DNA of 64,000 nucleotides. Origin: Methanolobus sp. WCC4 (lineage in GTDB: Archaea > Halobacteriota > Methanosarcinia > Methanosarcinales > Methanosarcinaceae). The notes beneath the pieces are model-generated. The model saw nothing but the letters and a program-made list of their open reading frames with translations. It had not been told where the DNA came from and searched no databases. A program made the position numbers and the translations under genes. Each line of letters opens with the position of its first letter. Within the stretch, counting starts at the first letter, position 1. The stretch is from positions 186,001-250,000 of the forward strand of contig NZ_CP150629.1 of assembly GCF_038022665.1 (NCBI RefSeq). The letters run 5' to 3'. Of the stretch, positions 15,717 through 24,165 are shown piece by piece.

Positions 15717-15857
15717 TTAAATGGAGTGACTGTACATTTGATCAGCACTTGTCATACATCCACAGTTGGAACAATAATAAACGATGTTCATTCCAAGCTT
15801 CTGTTTTTTGAGTATGTTCTTACACTTATTACAGGATTTTCCAGAGCTGTTCTCCAT
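15717..15857 (-). CDS. 46-aa zinc-ribbon protein
   Basis: MENSSGKSCNKCKNILKKQK, then a linker and YYCSNCGCMTSAD. Two CxxC knuckles (C9/C12 and about C28/C31) separated by about 15 residues are a typical zinc ribbon, as in small RPC10- or TFS-like proteins. The start at 15857 is set by GGAGG 7 nt upstream; a GTG at 15926 in the same frame would add 23 residues without an SD. Function is unknown; nucleic-acid binding is possible. Confidence 0.55.
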   Translation of the reverse strand: MENSSGKSCNKCKNILKKQKLGMNIVYYCSNCGCMTSADQMYSHSI

Positions 15858-16118
15858 TCGACTTCCTCCTTCACTACATGTAGCTTCTTCTACAACATCA
15901 TAGATCCTATTCGTAACTTCACTCACAGGCTGATATTCTCATTTTCTGTCTGACCGTCAGTAGAGTCAGAAAAGTATTTCCTACTTACTAGTATATTAGT
16001 ATTATTCATATTTATAGATATCCAGTAACACGTGTCACATATGTAAAGAACGCAGGTTACGTATCAATTGTGGATCCAATTAGAAATAATCGAAGATTAA
16101 ACACATCCATAAATCCCA

Positions 16119-16190
16119 TGCGTCTGCCGGGATTCGAACCCGAGTTCAGAGCTTGGGAAGCTCCGGTCATAGCCACTAAACCACAGCCGC
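16119..16190 (-). tRNA. tRNA-Gly (anticodon CCC)
   Basis: On the minus strand the gene begins GCGGCTGTGGTTTAGTGGC. The anticodon stem GGAGC/GCTCT closes a TTCCCAA loop (anticodon CCC), and GGTTCGAATCC gives the T loop. The acceptor stem pairs except at position 4 (G opposite A at 16123), an unusual mismatch. CCA is not encoded (A discriminator followed by TGG). Confidence 0.9.
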
Positions 16191-16357
16191 ACATGAAAAA
16201 TATCCTATAGATGCATTACATCTGCACATATTAATTATTTTTAATGGAGATGGTAACTGACAGAAGGATTTCCTTATATATGGATTGAGAGCTATAGGAT
16301 AAAATACAGCCTTTTTGAATTAATTACGGGATAATAAAAAGCATGTGAGAACACCTT

Positions 16358-16840
16358 ATGAAGAGAGATGAAGAACTTATCACACTTGGATGGAAAGAGT
16401 GGGTAGCATTACCTGAACTCGGACTTCCTGCCATAAAGGCCAAAGTCGATACTGGTGCCAGAACATCGGCTTTACATGCTTTTAAGATCGAACAGTATGC
16501 AGAGAATGGTACTGATATGCTCCGTTTCCTTATCCACCCCTTACAGAAGAACAGGGAACTGGTGGTCGAATGTACAGCTCCCTTAAAGGAAAAACGACAG
16601 GTGAGCGATTCTGGCGGTCACAGGGAGATGCGTTACGTTATCGAAACACTTATTGTAATTGATACATATTCCTACCCCATTGAGCTGACACTTACAGACC
16701 GTGACACCATGCGTTTCAGGATGTTGCTGGGACGTACTGCACTGAACAACATGGCTGTTGTTAATCCAGCAGCATCATACAGATGTGGGAAAATGGATGC
16801 AAAAGAAATATACGGCTTAATACCTGAGGTAAATAAATGA
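16358..16840 (+). CDS. Retropepsin-like aspartic protease (RimB / 'ATP-dependent Zn protease' family)
   Basis: A 160-aa protein with the [12 protein letters not shown] motif near residue 30, the DTG signature of a retropepsin fold, and LLGRTALNN near 130, the typical second motif of the family often labelled ATP-dependent zinc protease (PF05618). The proteins that carry this domain are commonly encoded beside RimK ligases. Here the last 4 nt overlap the rimK start (ATGA), so they are translationally coupled. It probably cleaves the RimK product or a modified protein tail; the substrate is not known from the sequence. It is the first gene of a three-gene operon that starts after tRNA-Gly. Confidence 0.8.
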   Translation: MKRDEELITLGWKEWVALPELGLPAIKAKVDTGARTSALHAFKIEQYAENGTDMLRFLIHPLQKNRELVVECTAPLKEKRQVSDSGGHREMRYVIETLIVIDTYSYPIELTLTDRDTMRFRMLLGRTALNNMAVVNPAASYRCGKMDAKEIYGLIPEVNK

Positions 16841-17742
16841 AAATTGCTTTACTGTCAAGGAACAGAAACCTTTACTCATCACGCAGACTCATCGAGGCAG
16901 CAGAAGAAAGAGGACATGAGGTAGTGGTTATAGACGTATTACGTGCTTACATGAATGTCACTTCTCACAAACCCTCTATCCACTACAAAGGAGAGGACCT
17001 TATTGGCTTCGATGCAGTAATTCCACGAATAGGCGCATCAGTTACATCATATGGTGCAACCGTCCTGCGACAGTTCGAGATGATGGGAGTATTCCCCCTG
17101 AATGAATCAGTCGCCATCACACGTTCCAGGGATAAATTACGCTCATTACAGTTGCTATCCCGCGAAGGCATTGGCCTGCCGATTACAGTATACGCCAACA
17201 AGCCAGACGATGTGAAAGATATGATCGAGATGGTAGGAGGAGCACCTCTTGTCGTAAAACTCCTTGAAGGAACACAGGGTATAGGCGTAGTGCTTGCAGA
17301 GACCCAGAAAGCTGCAGAGAGTATCATCGAAGGTTTCATGGGTGTCAAGGCCAACATCATGGTACAGGAATACATAAAGGAATCAAAGGGAGCCGATATC
17401 CGCTGTTTCGTCATTGGCGGGAAGGTAGTAGCAGCCATGAAAAGACAGGCCCCTGAAGGTGAGTTCAGGTCTAATATGCACAGAGGCGGAACTGCGATAC
17501 CAATAAGGATCACACCTGAAGAACGCTCTACCGCCGTGCGTGCTGCGAAGATAATGGGACTCAATGTCGCAGGTGTCGATCTCTTACGCTCCAATCACGG
17601 ACCGGTGGTAATGGAAGTCAATTCCAGTCCCGGTCTGCAGGGTATAGAGGGAGCCACCGAGAAGGACATTGCCGGCATGATCATCGAGTACATCGAAAAG
17701 AACAGCAAGTTCGGCAAGACCGCAACCAGAGGAAAAGGCTGA
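16837..17742 (+). CDS. rimK: RimK-family ATP-grasp glutamate ligase
   Basis: A 301-aa ATP-grasp enzyme. It shows the RimK pattern: N-terminal [40 protein letters not shown] near 65-84, the ATP-binding [18 protein letters not shown] near 140, [20 protein letters not shown] near 188, and the metal-binding [13 protein letters not shown] near 267. RimK ligases add glutamate to a C-terminal glutamate of a protein (ribosomal S6 in Escherichia coli) or to small acids. The methanogen relatives MptN and CofF extend sarcinapterin or F420, but the [12 protein letters not shown] form and the protease partner favour RimK proper. The acceptor is unknown; archaea have no bacterial-type S6. Confidence 0.85.
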   Translation: MKIALLSRNRNLYSSRRLIEAAEERGHEVVVIDVLRAYMNVTSHKPSIHYKGEDLIGFDAVIPRIGASVTSYGATVLRQFEMMGVFPLNESVAITRSRDKLRSLQLLSREGIGLPITVYANKPDDVKDMIEMVGGAPLVVKLLEGTQGIGVVLAETQKAAESIIEGFMGVKANIMVQEYIKESKGADIRCFVIGGKVVAAMKRQAPEGEFRSNMHRGGTAIPIRITPEERSTAVRAAKIMGLNVAGVDLLRSNHGPVVMEVNSSPGLQGIEGATEKDIAGMIIEYIEKNSKFGKTATRGKG

Positions 17743-17745
17743 TCG

Positions 17746-18762
17746 ATGCAACAACCGATCACAATAGCAGGCACGACCATACAGCCGGGGACAAGAAGGT
17801 CCATTGAACTACCCATCCCCAGTTTTTACACTCACACATCATCCTCAATGCCAGTTCATGTCATACACGGCCGTAAACCCGGACCCTGCCTGCTGGTCTG
17901 TGCTGCGATACATGGTGATGAGATAAACGGTGTGGAGATCATTCGTCGCTTGCTGGTACATAAGACCGTCGATAACCTGAAAGGCACCCTCATAACCATT
18001 CCTATCGTGAACGTCTTCGGTTTCGTCTCCCAGTCCCGCTACCTGCCGGACAGGAGAGACCTGAACAGATCATTCCCGGGTTCAAAGAAGGGATCTATGG
18101 CATCCAGGCTGGCAAATATCCTGATGACGGAGATCGTTGAGAAGTGCACCCATATAATCGACCTCCATACCGGAGCCGTTGCCCGTGATAACCTCCCTCA
18201 GATACGTGCATTCCTTAAGGATGATGAAGAAACAGAGGCATTGGCCCGTGCGTTTGGTGTACCCGTAGTGATCCACACCGAACTGCGTGACGGTTCACTA
18301 CGTGAAGCTGCCAGGGAACACAATATACCGGTCCTTCTATACGAGGCAGGAGAAGCTCTCCGTTTCAATGAGGTTGCTATCAGGGCAGGTGTCCGCGGCA
18401 TACTGGGAGTCATGTCCCATTTAGGCATGAGACCAAAGAGCAGCAAAAAGAAGAATTACAAAACCGTAGTCTCAGCTGATACTCAATGGATAAGGGCACC
18501 GGAAAGCGGCATACTGCGTACGATAGTCCCACTTGGGACATCTGTTGGGAAAGGAGATCTGCTCGCTTACATCAACGACCCGCTGGGCGAGATAGAAACA
18601 GAGGTCACAAGTACGATGTTCGGTATCGTCATCGGAAAAACGAATCTGCCACTTGCCCATGAAGGCGATGCTATCTTCCACATTGCCAGATACCCTGAGG
18701 TGGAAGAAATATCGAGTTACATCGAAACATATAACGATGAACTCGATTCACTGAGTAGCTGA
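17746..18762 (+). CDS. Succinylglutamate desuccinylase / aspartoacylase family hydrolase
   Basis: A 338-aa M14-like zinc deacylase. Metal ligands are visible in CAAIHGDEINGVEIIRRLL (His and Glu near 49-52) and in IIDLHTGAV near 139; RDLNRSFPG near 104 binds the substrate carboxylate. The C-terminal part (about 245-320) is a biotinyl/lipoyl-like beta domain beginning RAPESGILRTIVPLG, usual in the family. These enzymes remove an acyl group from an N-acyl amino acid. The gene starts 3 nt after rimK, so it completes the operon. Making and undoing an amide of an acidic amino acid is the natural reading of the trio. Confidence 0.8.
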   Translation: MQQPITIAGTTIQPGTRRSIELPIPSFYTHTSSSMPVHVIHGRKPGPCLLVCAAIHGDEINGVEIIRRLLVHKTVDNLKGTLITIPIVNVFGFVSQSRYLPDRRDLNRSFPGSKKGSMASRLANILMTEIVEKCTHIIDLHTGAVARDNLPQIRAFLKDDEETEALARAFGVPVVIHTELRDGSLREAAREHNIPVLLYEAGEALRFNEVAIRAGVRGILGVMSHLGMRPKSSKKKNYKTVVSADTQWIRAPESGILRTIVPLGTSVGKGDLLAYINDPLGEIETEVTSTMFGIVIGKTNLPLAHEGDAIFHIARYPEVEEISSYIETYNDELDSLSS

Positions 18763-18793
18763 TAAAAAAACAGATGTGTTCCTTTTATAACTA

Positions 18794-19444
18794 TTATTCT
18801 GAACTCAGGAACTCAGCTATATCCTTACCCAGTTGCTTCGCTCCCTCGAATGAGACCGACTGGTCCTCGAAACTATTGATACCTACGGAATCCACAGTAG
18901 CATCTGGTCCGTAGACCATCTTTATGCCGCTCATTTCACAGTCATCGCCGTAGCCACAACTGACACACGGGACATTTCCGAGTATCTTGACATCACCAAC
19001 GACTTCCATACCCTCTTCCTGCATATATGCGGCAACAGCACCTACTGCAGTCTCTGCAACCGGTGGTGCTTCAGGCATACACGGAACCGCCGAAGTGATG
19101 ATGATACCTCCGGGCTTACCCCTTATATACCCTTTCTTATGCCTGATGGCATAAAGACGTTCAAGCATTGCCTTGGTCCCGGAATCGATGGATGAGTAAG
19201 GTGTGTAGCCTGCAACGATGAGTGCATCCGCATCTTTCACCTTCTCTGCGATCACATTACCGTCATCACCGATGATACAGACATTGGTGTTAACACATTT
19301 CAGGCATGCCTGACATGGTTTGATAGTATACTCACTAAGCTTGATGAACTCCGTATCCATACCGGTTGCTTCCAGTGCGACCTTAAGTGCCCTGTCTGTA
19401 TTGCTCTCAGGTCTTGGTGAACCTGATATTCCGATTACTTTCAT
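18794..19444 (-). CDS. Iron-sulfur flavoprotein / NADPH-dependent FMN reductase
   Basis: A 216-aa flavodoxin-fold protein with the FMN phosphate loop GISGSPRPESNTDRA at residues 5-19 and the compact cluster motif CQACLKCVNTNVC near 43-55 (CX2CX2CX5C), diagnostic of the methanogen iron-sulfur flavoprotein (Isf) family that binds FMN and a 4Fe-4S cluster. Isf proteins accept electrons from ferredoxin and reduce oxygen or peroxide in vitro; a role in oxidative stress is likely. A second cysteine group near 173-181 (CVSCGYGDDC) is unusual and might bind another metal. It is monocistronic and convergent with the RimK operon. Confidence 0.85.
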   Translation of the reverse strand: MKVIGISGSPRPESNTDRALKVALEATGMDTEFIKLSEYTIKPCQACLKCVNTNVCIIGDDGNVIAEKVKDADALIVAGYTPYSSIDSGTKAMLERLYAIRHKKGYIRGKPGGIIITSAVPCMPEAPPVAETAVGAVAAYMQEEGMEVVGDVKILGNVPCVSCGYGDDCEMSGIKMVYGPDATVDSVGINSFEDQSVSFEGAKQLGKDIAEFLSSE

Positions 19445-19659
19445 TTTTTTGCTCCCATTGTATATACATCGGTACTTTTCAGTCCGAACATATGGTTGAT
19501 ACTTTCATTTTGGCAGTGCACTGTAATATACATTAGCGGCACTGGAATGTACAAGCATGTGTGCAGGTATAGTGGAGTGACTATCTGAATATAATGTACA
19601 CATCTGCATCCTGCATGGAATTGGACCCTATTTATATCTGAAAAAATAAATTGGTAAAC

Positions 19660-20250
19660 ATGGCACCCGGAACCTTCAAAGAAGAGATATTGCGCAAGGC
19701 TCTTCACCTCGCATCCGTTGCGATCGTTCTGGTGTACTACTTCTTTGGAAAAACGATTGTCCTGTACTTCATGACATCCTACCTTGCCATTGTCCTGATC
19801 ATCGAGCACCTGCGCCTTGACCGGGGATACAGGTTGCCTTTCGTACATCACCTCCTGCGCAGGGAGGAAGAGACCACACTTGCAGGACACATCTACTTCA
19901 CACTCGGGGCTATCGTTGCAGTCTCCGTTTTCAGCGAGAACGTCGCCTACGCAGCACTTCTCATGGCAACCTTCGGAGATATGAGTGCGGCACTTATCGG
20001 CAAGAAGTTTGGCAGGAGAAGGATATTCAGGAATGGAAAATCCCTTGAAGGATGCATTGCAGAGTTCATCGTTGACATTGTTATCGGCTATGCTCTGCTC
20101 TCAAACCCTGTGATCGCATTTGTGATGGCACTTGTTGCCACCGCTGTGGAGACCGGCTTTGAGAAGATAGATGATAATCTTGCGATTCCCGTGTTCTCGG
20201 GTTTTGCCGGGGAAATGCTGGTGATGCTTACGCAATATGCGTATCCGTGA
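19660..20250 (+). CDS. Polyprenol/dolichol kinase-like membrane protein
   Basis: A 196-aa protein with about five to six membrane spans and the cytidylyl-kinase signature of the SEC59/phytol kinase family: EEILRKALHLASVAIVL at the N-terminus and FGDMSAALIGKKFGRRRIFR, then GKSLEG, near 105-130. Such enzymes phosphorylate polyprenols or diacylglycerol using CTP, here probably for the lipid carrier of glycosylation or for recycling isoprenoid alcohols. The ATG at 19660 is chosen because a TTTATATC TATA box (19631-19638) would start transcription at about 19659; a TTG at 19651 is the alternative. Confidence 0.75.
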   Translation: MAPGTFKEEILRKALHLASVAIVLVYYFFGKTIVLYFMTSYLAIVLIIEHLRLDRGYRLPFVHHLLRREEETTLAGHIYFTLGAIVAVSVFSENVAYAALLMATFGDMSAALIGKKFGRRRIFRNGKSLEGCIAEFIVDIVIGYALLSNPVIAFVMALVATAVETGFEKIDDNLAIPVFSGFAGEMLVMLTQYAYP

Positions 20251-20324
20251 AAATGGCTCGACAGAGATTATTTTAATACAATTTTGAACTCAGCATTTTC
20301 AATCACTGTATTATCAGTCGCCTT

Positions 20325-20545
20325 TAGGATGGAGTGAAGGAAAGTGCCGCCTGCGGCGGATGGTCGTGTTGTTCTTTGTTTTTTAATGATCTTTGCAGGG
20401 CTATCAGAACACAAAGGAACGATGGACAATAACTTTTGCTAACCGGAAATCATTAATTACTTCAACCATCCCGGAGGGTCCGGCGAAGCCGGCACGGTCC
20501 GAAAAACTGAATAAAAAAGATATTGTCCTTCACTCTTTTTACGTA
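20325..20545. other. Structured GC-rich non-coding element
   Basis: A 420-bp gap (20251-20670) without a gene. Inside it GAGTGAAGGA (20332-20341) and TCCTTCACTC (20526-20535) form a perfect 10-bp inverted pair. Between them are two GC-rich hairpins, CCGCC-TGC-GGCGG (20347-20359) and CCGGC-GAA-GCCGG (20480-20492), and an internal imperfect pair GTTCTTTGT / ACAAAGGAAC. The element is much richer in G+C than the surrounding gap. It could be a structured RNA or a small non-autonomous transposable element; no terminal target duplication was identified. Confidence 0.5.
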
Positions 20546-20670
20546 TACCGTTAAATAAAAACCGTGATGCATCCCATAAAATTGATAGCCGCGATTATTA
20601 GAAGTACTTCAGAATCGCATGAAACATTCAAAAGAGAAAAGCTACATACAAAAAATGAAGAGTAACACTA

Positions 20671-21879
20671 TCAAATGCCACTCTTAACAATACTTGCAAT
20701 TGCATCTTCCATGATCTGCAGGCCTTCCTCAAGTTCTTCTTTCCTGATATTGAGTGCAGGGAATATCCGAATCCCAAAGCCCTGAGTCTGGGTTACAAGC
20801 AGGCCTCTTGCCTGACATTCATCTTTGACCCTGGTGGCAATTTCCTCGTTCCGAAGATCGACCATTATCAGAAGACCTTTTCCCCGTACTTCGGTAACTG
20901 CATCACCATATGACGCCTTCCATTGTTCCATCCGTTCAAGGGCCAAAGCACCCATTTCTTTCACATTGTCGGAAATGTTGTTGTCCAGAAGGTACTTTAT
21001 CACCGCATAGGAAACAGCACAACCAAGCGGATTTCCACAATACGTGCCTCCATGGTCGCCAATTTCCAGCTTCCCTGCCACCTCTTCGGACATGGCAAAG
21101 GCACCAAAGGGAAAACCACCTGCAATTCCCTTTGCCATGGTCAGGAAATCCACTTTGACGCCACATTCACCGGTGACAAAGGCAGGGCCTGTCCTGAAGA
21201 ATCCCGTCTGGATCTCATCTACGATGAGAAGACTGCCATTCTTCTTGCAAAGGTCGCTGACACCTTTCAGATAATCGGGCGAAGGGATCCTGATCCCTCC
21301 CTCACCCTGTATGGGTTCGAGTATAACTGCCGCCACACTCTCATCCAGAGCCTCTTGCATTGCATCAAGGTCATTATACGGAACAAAACGATAATTGGGC
21401 ATCAAAGGGTCATACCTGTCCCTGTTCTTGGCCTGACCTGTGGCAGATGCCGTGCTGATGGTACGCCCATGGAAACTCTGTAAAGTGGAGACGACCTCCG
21501 GCCTCCCTGTGACCTTTCGGGCAAGTTTGATAGCAGCATCGTTCGTTTCAGCTCCGCTGTTCGTGAAGAACACCCTTGTAAGATCGGAAGGAAGGATCTC
21601 TGACATCAGGGAAAGCAGACGAGCGCGTGCTGGCGAGTATGTAAGTCCCGAATTGGGATTCTGGATGATCTTACTTCCCTGATCAGCAAGAGCATCAGTG
21701 ATGACCGGATTGGCATGCCCGATACATGTAACACCCCAGCCTGCTGTGAAGTCAAGGTATCTTCTACCTTCTTCGTCCCATACATAAACTCCCTCACCCT
21801 TTTCGATGGAGATACTCTGTTTCACGAAGAATGGTGCAAAATACTTGTCCTCTGTTTCAAATGTGTCCTTGCTAGACAT
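20671..21879 (-). CDS. Class III PLP aminotransferase (acetylornithine/GABA aminotransferase-like)
   Basis: A 402-aa protein with the full class III signature: FFTNSGAETNDAAIKLAR near 104-121, SFHGRTISTASATG near 139, ILEPIQGEGGI near 187, IVDEIQTGFFRTG near 218 and the PLP lysine in TMAKGIAGGFPFGA near 248. It transfers an amino group from an omega- or alpha-amino acid to 2-oxoglutarate. It resembles acetylornithine aminotransferase (ArgD) and 4-aminobutyrate aminotransferase about equally, and no arginine gene is nearby, so the substrate is open. It stands alone, between the structured element and mscS. Confidence 0.8.
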   Translation of the reverse strand: MSSKDTFETEDKYFAPFFVKQSISIEKGEGVYVWDEEGRRYLDFTAGWGVTCIGHANPVITDALADQGSKIIQNPNSGLTYSPARARLLSLMSEILPSDLTRVFFTNSGAETNDAAIKLARKVTGRPEVVSTLQSFHGRTISTASATGQAKNRDRYDPLMPNYRFVPYNDLDAMQEALDESVAAVILEPIQGEGGIRIPSPDYLKGVSDLCKKNGSLLIVDEIQTGFFRTGPAFVTGECGVKVDFLTMAKGIAGGFPFGAFAMSEEVAGKLEIGDHGGTYCGNPLGCAVSYAVIKYLLDNNISDNVKEMGALALERMEQWKASYGDAVTEVRGKGLLIMVDLRNEEIATRVKDECQARGLLVTQTQGFGIRIFPALNIRKEELEEGLQIMEDAIASIVKSGI

Positions 21880-22012
21880 TGCTCATCACTTTCCTGTATT
21901 ATCTCAGGCCTATCCGTCAACAATGATCCCATTATTATCCGGGATACGTTGCAATGATCTTTAGAACGGGTCTCACCCTTATCAATCTGTTGAGCTTTCA
22001 GAGAATAAAATA

Positions 22013-22038
22013 GTAAAATGGAATGGTAAAATGGAATA
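22013..22038. repeat. 13-bp tandem duplication GTAAAATGGAATG
   Basis: GTAAAATGGAATG (22013-22025) is followed directly by GTAAAATGGAATA (22026-22038), with a further partial similar stretch after it. It lies just downstream of mscS in an AT-rich gap (21880-22086) that otherwise shows only the promoter of the aminotransferase gene. Confidence 0.6.
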
Positions 22039-22086
22039 AAAAAATGAAATAATAATTGGATGGTAAAACAACATCCAAAAAGCCGG

Positions 22087-22983
22087 TCAATTATCAGCCT
22101 TTACCAGCTCATCGATCATCATGCCAGTGATCTGATGTCTCATCTGATCCCTGCGTTCATAGGTCGACTGGTAGTAGACTGTGATCTTCACACCATCACT
22201 GTCGGAACCAAGGAAAAAGCTCACACTGACATCAATGGAGTTCCAGACCTTTTCCTTCAATGCCTCTATCTTTGCAGGGAGGTTCTCCGGCAGTTCATCC
22301 ATACTAAAATACATGTCGAACTCACTCCTGAACTTGCCCCTGCCATGATTCTTTATTGGTTGTTCCAGGAAGAGCTTGTTAGGAATCTTGAAATAGTCAT
22401 CGTAGGTGTCAGGTGTAGGAGTAACTATCACATAGAAAAGACCGATATGTTTTACCTGTCCTTCAAGGTAGTCATCCTCACCGACCCTGATATAGTCACC
22501 GATCTTGAACGGCTTCTTGGTCAGCAGTATGAACCAGATGAAATAGGAAAGGATGACATCCCTTATGGCAAAGGCAAAACCCGTTGTGATCAGACCAAGG
22601 AAGATGGCAATGTTATTCACTGTGATACCAAATACCGAGAAAACGACCAGTGAAGCAATAAGATATACAAAACCCAGGTACAGCTTACCCATGAGTATGC
22701 GTTCCTCGATCTCACCGAATTCCTCGAAATAATTAAGGATATACCTGACGGTCAGTCTGGTAAAAAGAGTTGCAAGACCATATGACACAAAGATCACGAT
22801 CAACGTCTCAAGAGTGGTTGTAATGATCTCCGGAATATCGAATATCTGCCTCCTGTCGACTGCAACTATCCCGAGGGCGATGAGCGTCATCAACACAAAG
22901 AAGATAAAGAAAGTGTTCAGTGACTTATGTACCTTTTTCAATTTGGTATATATCATGCCACTACGTGGTGTTCTCTTTTTCAT
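22087..22983 (-). CDS. mscS: MscS-family small-conductance mechanosensitive channel
   Basis: A 298-aa membrane protein. N-terminal helices at about 22-43, 55-75 and 98-120 are followed by the pore-lining segment FLGLITTGFAFAIRDVILSY near 127-146, then the MscS beta domain PFKIGDYIRVGEDDYLEGQV near 158-177 and a soluble C-terminal alpha/beta vestibule. Channels of this family open under membrane tension and release solutes on osmotic downshock, which fits a salt-tolerant methanogen using compatible solutes. The family pattern after the pore helix is complete. It has no operon partner. Confidence 0.9.
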   Translation of the reverse strand: MKKRTPRSGMIYTKLKKVHKSLNTFFIFFVLMTLIALGIVAVDRRQIFDIPEIITTTLETLIVIFVSYGLATLFTRLTVRYILNYFEEFGEIEERILMGKLYLGFVYLIASLVVFSVFGITVNNIAIFLGLITTGFAFAIRDVILSYFIWFILLTKKPFKIGDYIRVGEDDYLEGQVKHIGLFYVIVTPTPDTYDDYFKIPNKLFLEQPIKNHGRGKFRSEFDMYFSMDELPENLPAKIEALKEKVWNSIDVSVSFFLGSDSDGVKITVYYQSTYERRDQMRHQITGMMIDELVKADN

Positions 22984-23144
22984 GTGATGACAACTCCTTT
23001 ATCGGGAAATATGTTTTGTTTTTGTATTACTCGATGGTCTATCTATATCATCTTATCGAATATTTCCTGGAGAAACACTAAGATCGCCTGACTTCGGGAT
23101 CTTCATTACATTACCATCAAAAAAAAGAAGGTTTTCAGGTCGTT

Positions 23145-23933
23145 TTATGGATAGAGCTGAACTTCTTCTGTAGTACCGTATGAGGATGGTGTAATAAAAT
23201 CTGCAGTTGTTGCTGCACCTGCCTCGGGGGTCATAACAATACTTACAGAAGCACGTGGATTAATAACAAGACCAGAGTCAAGCGGATAGCTTAGAACATG
23301 AATATGACCCAAAGTACAGTACACAGTGTCAGCATCAGAAACAGCAGAGATATATACTGTTGCAAGGTCACCACTGTTCATTACCGGATTCGCCTGAGAG
23401 AATGAACCATCTTCATCACGTATCTTCTCTACAGTGTAGTAATATTTCGCATTGTTACCAGGGTTGGTCTGATTATTGCCTAATAGCTCCTCAAGATTCT
23501 CAGCTGCCGTGTTAGTAGTTGAGAAGTTCTTCATATCACTACCATAGGTTTTGTCATTATTGGCATAGAGCAGATTGTTAGTGCTTGTTCCATCACTGAT
23601 AGAAATAATAACCTGGTTCATATCAACCGGGGCGCTGGCAGCGTTCAGACCAACTTTGATCCTCAGTAATGAGATGTTATTTGCCATGCTTGAATCAATG
23701 CAGGTCGTTCCACGTATACCTTCAATGCTCTTGATAACAAGATTTGATGAAACTTCCTGGGTTGCCTGTTTACCTGTAGACTGGGCCTTTTGCTGGAGGA
23801 CACCGGACGTCTGGATGAGAACAGAGGCAGCAACCGCAGCAACAAGAACCATAGCAATGAAGATAATAAGAGTGCCAATGCCCACCTGGGCTCGAGTATC
23901 TGCTTTCACTAATAAGACTTTGTTTGCTTTCAC
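23145..23933 (-). CDS. Archaellin (archaeal flagellin)
   Basis: A 262-aa protein with a class III signal peptide: a short positive leader ending TRA, then QVGIGTLIIFIAMVLVAAVA, the conserved N-terminal archaellin helix. The preflagellin peptidase would cleave near residue 15. The remaining 215 residues form the beta-rich outer domain, with a Thr/Asn-rich middle. The start is GTG at 23933, preceded by GAGGGGATC as SD; an ATG three bases upstream runs straight into a stop. Two strong TATA boxes lie at about 23970-23980 and 23987-23995. No other archaellum gene is near, so the fla cluster must lie elsewhere. Confidence 0.88.
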   Translation of the reverse strand: MKANKVLLVKADTRAQVGIGTLIIFIAMVLVAAVAASVLIQTSGVLQQKAQSTGKQATQEVSSNLVIKSIEGIRGTTCIDSSMANNISLLRIKVGLNAASAPVDMNQVIISISDGTSTNNLLYANNDKTYGSDMKNFSTTNTAAENLEELLGNNQTNPGNNAKYYYTVEKIRDEDGSFSQANPVMNSGDLATVYISAVSDADTVYCTLGHIHVLSYPLDSGLVINPRASVSIVMTPEAGAATTADFITPSSYGTTEEVQLYP

Positions 23934-23969
23934 ATAGATCCCCTCTAAATATTATGTGTGTAACTGCCA

Positions 23970-23995
23970 TTATATAAATAAGTAGTATATAAATG
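23970..23995 (-). promoter_or_regulatory. Tandem TATA boxes of the archaellin gene
   Basis: On the minus strand ATTTATATAC and TTATTTATATAA lie about 37-62 nt before the GTG start at 23933. Two good boxes suggest strong or dual promoters, as expected for an abundant structural protein, and predict a leader of about 15-35 nt that includes the GAGGGGAT ribosome site. Confidence 0.5.
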
Positions 23996-24165
23996 AGTGG
24001 CCAGATGATTGAACAAGAAATGAGTATCAACCGGGAGCTTACCTAATCAGTTCCGAAATACATAGTCGATCAAAAGGTAACTTACATCATATTTTACAAA
24101 AATGTCAGAACTTATTAATATATCCAGTATATAATCTGGATAGCAGCCGAAAGAGGGGGGTCCTC

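Noticed and set aside
16983-17594. 203-aa minus-strand frame inside rimK
   Set aside because: Antisense to a clear ATP-grasp gene; no start signal or family match.
16837-17742. CofF or MptN (F420 or sarcinapterin glutamate ligase)
   Set aside because: The gene is locked in an operon with RimB-type protease and deacylase genes and has the RimK ending [12 protein letters not shown]; cofactor ligase is kept only as an alternative.
19441-19890. 149-aa minus-strand frame between the iron-sulfur flavoprotein and the polyprenol-kinase-like gene
   Set aside because: It is antisense to the first third of the kinase-like gene, has no SD, and the remainder lies in the promoter region.
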